A stretch of DNA of 5,400 nucleotides from Rickettsiales bacterium. Lineage in GTDB: Bacteria; Pseudomonadota; Alphaproteobacteria; Rickettsiales; UBA3002. Shown here piece by piece: positions 3,185 to 5,400 of the stretch. Below the pieces are notes generated by a model. The model saw only the letters and a program-made list of their open reading frames with translations. It was not told the origin of the DNA and did no database searches. The DNA is taken from assembly GCA_947441895.1 (NCBI GenBank), contig CANEUT010000120.1, forward strand, positions 1 to 5,400, read 5' to 3'. The translations under genes were made by a program, and so were the position numbers. Position 1 is the stretch's first letter. Each line of letters begins with the position of its first letter.

Positions 3185-5400
3185 ATGGCAACCACTAGAT
3201 ACCGAGTTCGCGGCGGCACAGTTGGCCAACCAGGTGCGCTTACGGCAACTAATCACATGCCTGAAGGTACGAAATACTGGGATACACTCTCAGCGATTGC
3301 GGCTGCCTGGATGCAAGCGAATCCCGACGGTGGGCCCGCCCGTTTGACTACGCGGCAGCAAGTGCTTGATGCGATTGTTAGACTTAATAGAGATAACAAG
3401 GATCGTCGCGGTAATGGCGTGATTTATACAGCCGACAGCAAAGCATGTGATGGCACTGTGTTTAAAAATGACATGCTGGTCAGAGCAGACAGAAACTTAA
3501 TTATGCCGGATGGTCATGCTATTGCGGATCCCGCACTTTCGGACGACTGCCCACAAAAAGTCGAGCGGGCCGCCGCCCCACCGCCGCCCCCACCACCGCC
3601 CCCACCACCGGCACAAGCGCGGATTGTGGACCCTATATACGCACTGCCGGTGAACGCAGAGGCAAGAGATTTCAGCAATTTACGCTCGCTTTATGTGGCG
3701 GGTGTTATAACGGCCGATAAGGCCGATGTCGCGGCACGTGGTCAAGTGGTTCGTCGCACGGCCGACGGTACGGCAGCCACGCAGGGTGATGGCCCAGGGG
3801 CCTTTTTTGAACGCTTGCCAAATGTTCCGTATTTACCTTATGCGCTTGCGGTTACGGGCGTTCACTTTTTGGCACGCCACAGCGACACGAACTATCAACG
3901 TGCCGAGGCTCGTCAGCCCTATGATGTGAGCATGTTGAAAGATTGGACGATCGACCCCACTACCCATCAGTGGGTGCCACCTGCTACCGACAGAAATGTT
4001 CGGGCCAATGACCCGGCTTATGCCTTGAACCGTGGCGGCTTATTGCAGATGGGTGCAACCATTTCAACCCGCGACCGTAACAATGATATTGCCACACCTG
4101 CCAAAGTCTCTGCGGCGATGGCTTCGCCCAACGCCGTGGCCAGTTGGGGTAATGTGCAGGGCCTGCAACCACAAATCCAAAACCTGTATGCCACATTCCA
4201 ACGGGCACCCAATGTACAAAATACCCAGGTGCTTTTGAACCATGTGGCGGCTGCGGCCAGCAACGATTATGCGCAAATGAGTGGCCTCAGTGATTATTAT
4301 GCTAATTTGCAAACCGCAATTCTTGCAGAGGCAGCACGCGCAACACCGCCCGTTCAAGTGGGCGCGGCGCCGGGCCAACTGCGTGTGTATGATTTGCAGA
4401 ATCCCGCGACTATTCCGAGCTTCGCAGAATTAGGCGTGCACCCGCTGATTCCACAGAGCTATGACGAGATTAGCCGGCAGCCAGGCTTTGTTGATAATAA
4501 CCTGACACGCGAACAATATAACGCCCGCTTTATTAATGGCGCTGCAGGGGCTGCCACGCAGGCGGCACTGGATGCAACGGCCGCCTTGGGACGCACGCCT
4601 CAGGACCAAATTAACCTAGAGATTGCCCGTGGTGCTGGACAAACCCCTAGTCGTGGTACGGGCGCAGGCAGCATTTCTGAAGTGACGCGCAACGGTCTTG
4701 CGCTGCTGAACACCAATGCGGCCACGCGCACAGCGACGGTTGATGCCATGCGGGGCGACGAACGGTTTGGTGCGACACTGGGCGAATATTTCAGTGATGC
4801 TATTCTCTATCCCACCAATTATGGTTTTGCCAACGCCGATGCCGCCATTGCTGAAGCCAAAAAATGGTTGCCAGAAAATGTGGTGGCAGGCCAATTATTG
4901 CAAATTAGCGATGGCTCGCACCCCAGCCAAGGTAGCCGTGGCCGTGTGCGTGATGCAGGGCTGATTGCACGCAGCATTAACCCCACGGTGCCCGATGAAT
5001 CAGTAAGTCGATTGCTGAACAGTATGCGCGATCACCCGCACAACCCTCGGGTGGCAGAAGACATTCCAGGCAAATGGGGCACGTCATTATTGCATAACTT
5101 CAACGTACACATGCCGCAATCTCCCGTTGAGGCGGGGACAACGCACACCGCGGATTTTAATGCCATTGTGCGTGCTGGCCAGTTTGATGAAGCGCAACAG
5201 CAGAATTTCCATAACGTCGTCCTTTCCGTTGGTCTTTATGCCGATCGTGAGGCTCGTGAAGGCCTTGGCAAACAGATAACCACAGAAGGATTGGTGGCTG
5301 CGCGTGCGCTTGCCACGGAAGCATTGGGCATCACGCGCCATGTAGTGGTGGGTGCGGATGGAAAGCCCATTGAGTCGGAAGCAGCAACCGTTGCTGCCGC
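3185..5400 (+). CDS. giant hypothetical protein, LysM-like N-terminus and polyproline hinge (3' end outside window)
   Basis: Family not recognised. I read 738 codons without a stop from the ATG at 3185 to the window edge, so the protein exceeds 738 aa. An AGGAG 7 nt upstream supports the start. There is no signal peptide or membrane segment. Residues about 28-113 resemble a diverged LysM fold with an insertion: WDTLSAIAAAW (32-42), AIVRLNRDN (63-71) and LIMPDGHAI (105-113) align with the usual DTLxxIA, LN and IxPGQ positions, which suggests binding to peptidoglycan or another GlcNAc polymer. Residues 132-142 are eleven prolines, a rigid linker. The rest (143-738) is rich in Ala, Asn, Gln and Arg, looks mainly helical, and shows no catalytic motif that I recognise. 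Only two Cys (88 and 122) lie in the N-terminal domain. It may be a structural or exported protein, a phage-derived virion protein or a large effector; none of these is shown. Its codon use is as GC-rich as that of the dcd region, so it is not obviously foreign. Confidence 0.88.
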   Translation, partial: MATTRYRVRGGTVGQPGALTATNHMPEGTKYWDTLSAIAAAWMQANPDGGPARLTTRQQVLDAIVRLNRDNKDRRGNGVIYTADSKACDGTVFKNDMLVRADRNLIMPDGHAIADPALSDDCPQKVERAAAPPPPPPPPPPPAQARIVDPIYALPVNAEARDFSNLRSLYVAGVITADKADVAARGQVVRRTADGTAATQGDGPGAFFERLPNVPYLPYALAVTGVHFLARHSDTNYQRAEARQPYDVSMLKDWTIDPTTHQWVPPATDRNVRANDPAYALNRGGLLQMGATISTRDRNNDIATPAKVSAAMASPNAVASWGNVQGLQPQIQNLYATFQRAPNVQNTQVLLNHVAAAASNDYAQMSGLSDYYANLQTAILAEAARATPPVQVGAAPGQLRVYDLQNPATIPSFAELGVHPLIPQSYDEISRQPGFVDNNLTREQYNARFINGAAGAATQAALDATAALGRTPQDQINLEIARGAGQTPSRGTGAGSISEVTRNGLALLNTNAATRTATVDAMRGDERFGATLGEYFSDAILYPTNYGFANADAAIAEAKKWLPENVVAGQLLQISDGSHPSQGSRGRVRDAGLIARSINPTVPDESVSRLLNSMRDHPHNPRVAEDIPGKWGTSLLHNFNVHMPQSPVEAGTTHTADFNAIVRAGQFDEAQQQNFHNVVLSVGLYADREAREGLGKQITTEGLVAARALATEALGITRHVVVGADGKPIESEAATVAA
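3578..3610 (+). repeat. CCN tract encoding eleven consecutive prolines
   Basis: Eleven proline codons (a mixture of CCA, CCG and CCC) form a C-rich low-complexity tract separating the LysM-like segment from the helical body of the giant protein. Mixed codons argue for selection on the peptide and not recent triplet slippage. Translation of such runs normally requires elongation factor P. Confidence 0.85.

Noticed and set aside
3984..4378. Several minus-strand ORFs of 74-104 codons
   Set aside because: They are antisense shadows of the giant plus-strand frame, mutually overlapping and without ribosome binding sites.

Overview
The window looks like an alphaproteobacterial chromosome of moderate GC. 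The evidence is a Dcd of about 190 residues placed directly upstream of murA, two short highly basic proteins of a kind I associate with alphaproteobacterial housekeeping loci, and a tRNA gene with an encoded CCA end. The genus cannot be named from the sequence.

Left part (1-1962), minus strand. Transcription runs leftward through four genes. The first is a 66-aa basic protein with tandem ATG codons almost at the predicted transcription start. It overlaps by an ATGA junction a 107-aa charged, His-rich protein. After a 193-bp gap come dcd (dCTP deaminase) and, 3 bp further, the 5' half of murA (the first committed step of peptidoglycan synthesis), which leaves the window at its left edge. The dcd leader and the 3' end of the 66-aa gene each hold dense inverted repeats that read like inserted palindromic repeat elements, and each ends next to a Shine-Dalgarno sequence and start codon.

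Middle (1963-2513). A tRNA-Thr(GGT) gene lies on the plus strand. Its 3' end (T-arm, acceptor, CCA and the following T-run) recurs 203 bp downstream in a 24/25-base direct repeat. Two perfect 11-bp stem-loops lie between the copies. This is the classic signature of site-specific integration at a tRNA gene, or of a scar or repeat left by it. No integrase is visible.

Right part (2514-5400), plus strand. Two genes follow that I cannot assign to a known family. The first is a roughly 170-186-aa protein with one EF-hand-like calcium loop. The second is a very long reading frame (738 codons without a stop, running off the right edge) with a strong ribosome binding site, a LysM-like N-terminal segment, an 11-proline hinge and a long, probably helical remainder. 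They may be cargo of an element that entered at the tRNA, or simply lineage-specific genes. They are the most likely place in the window for something undescribed.
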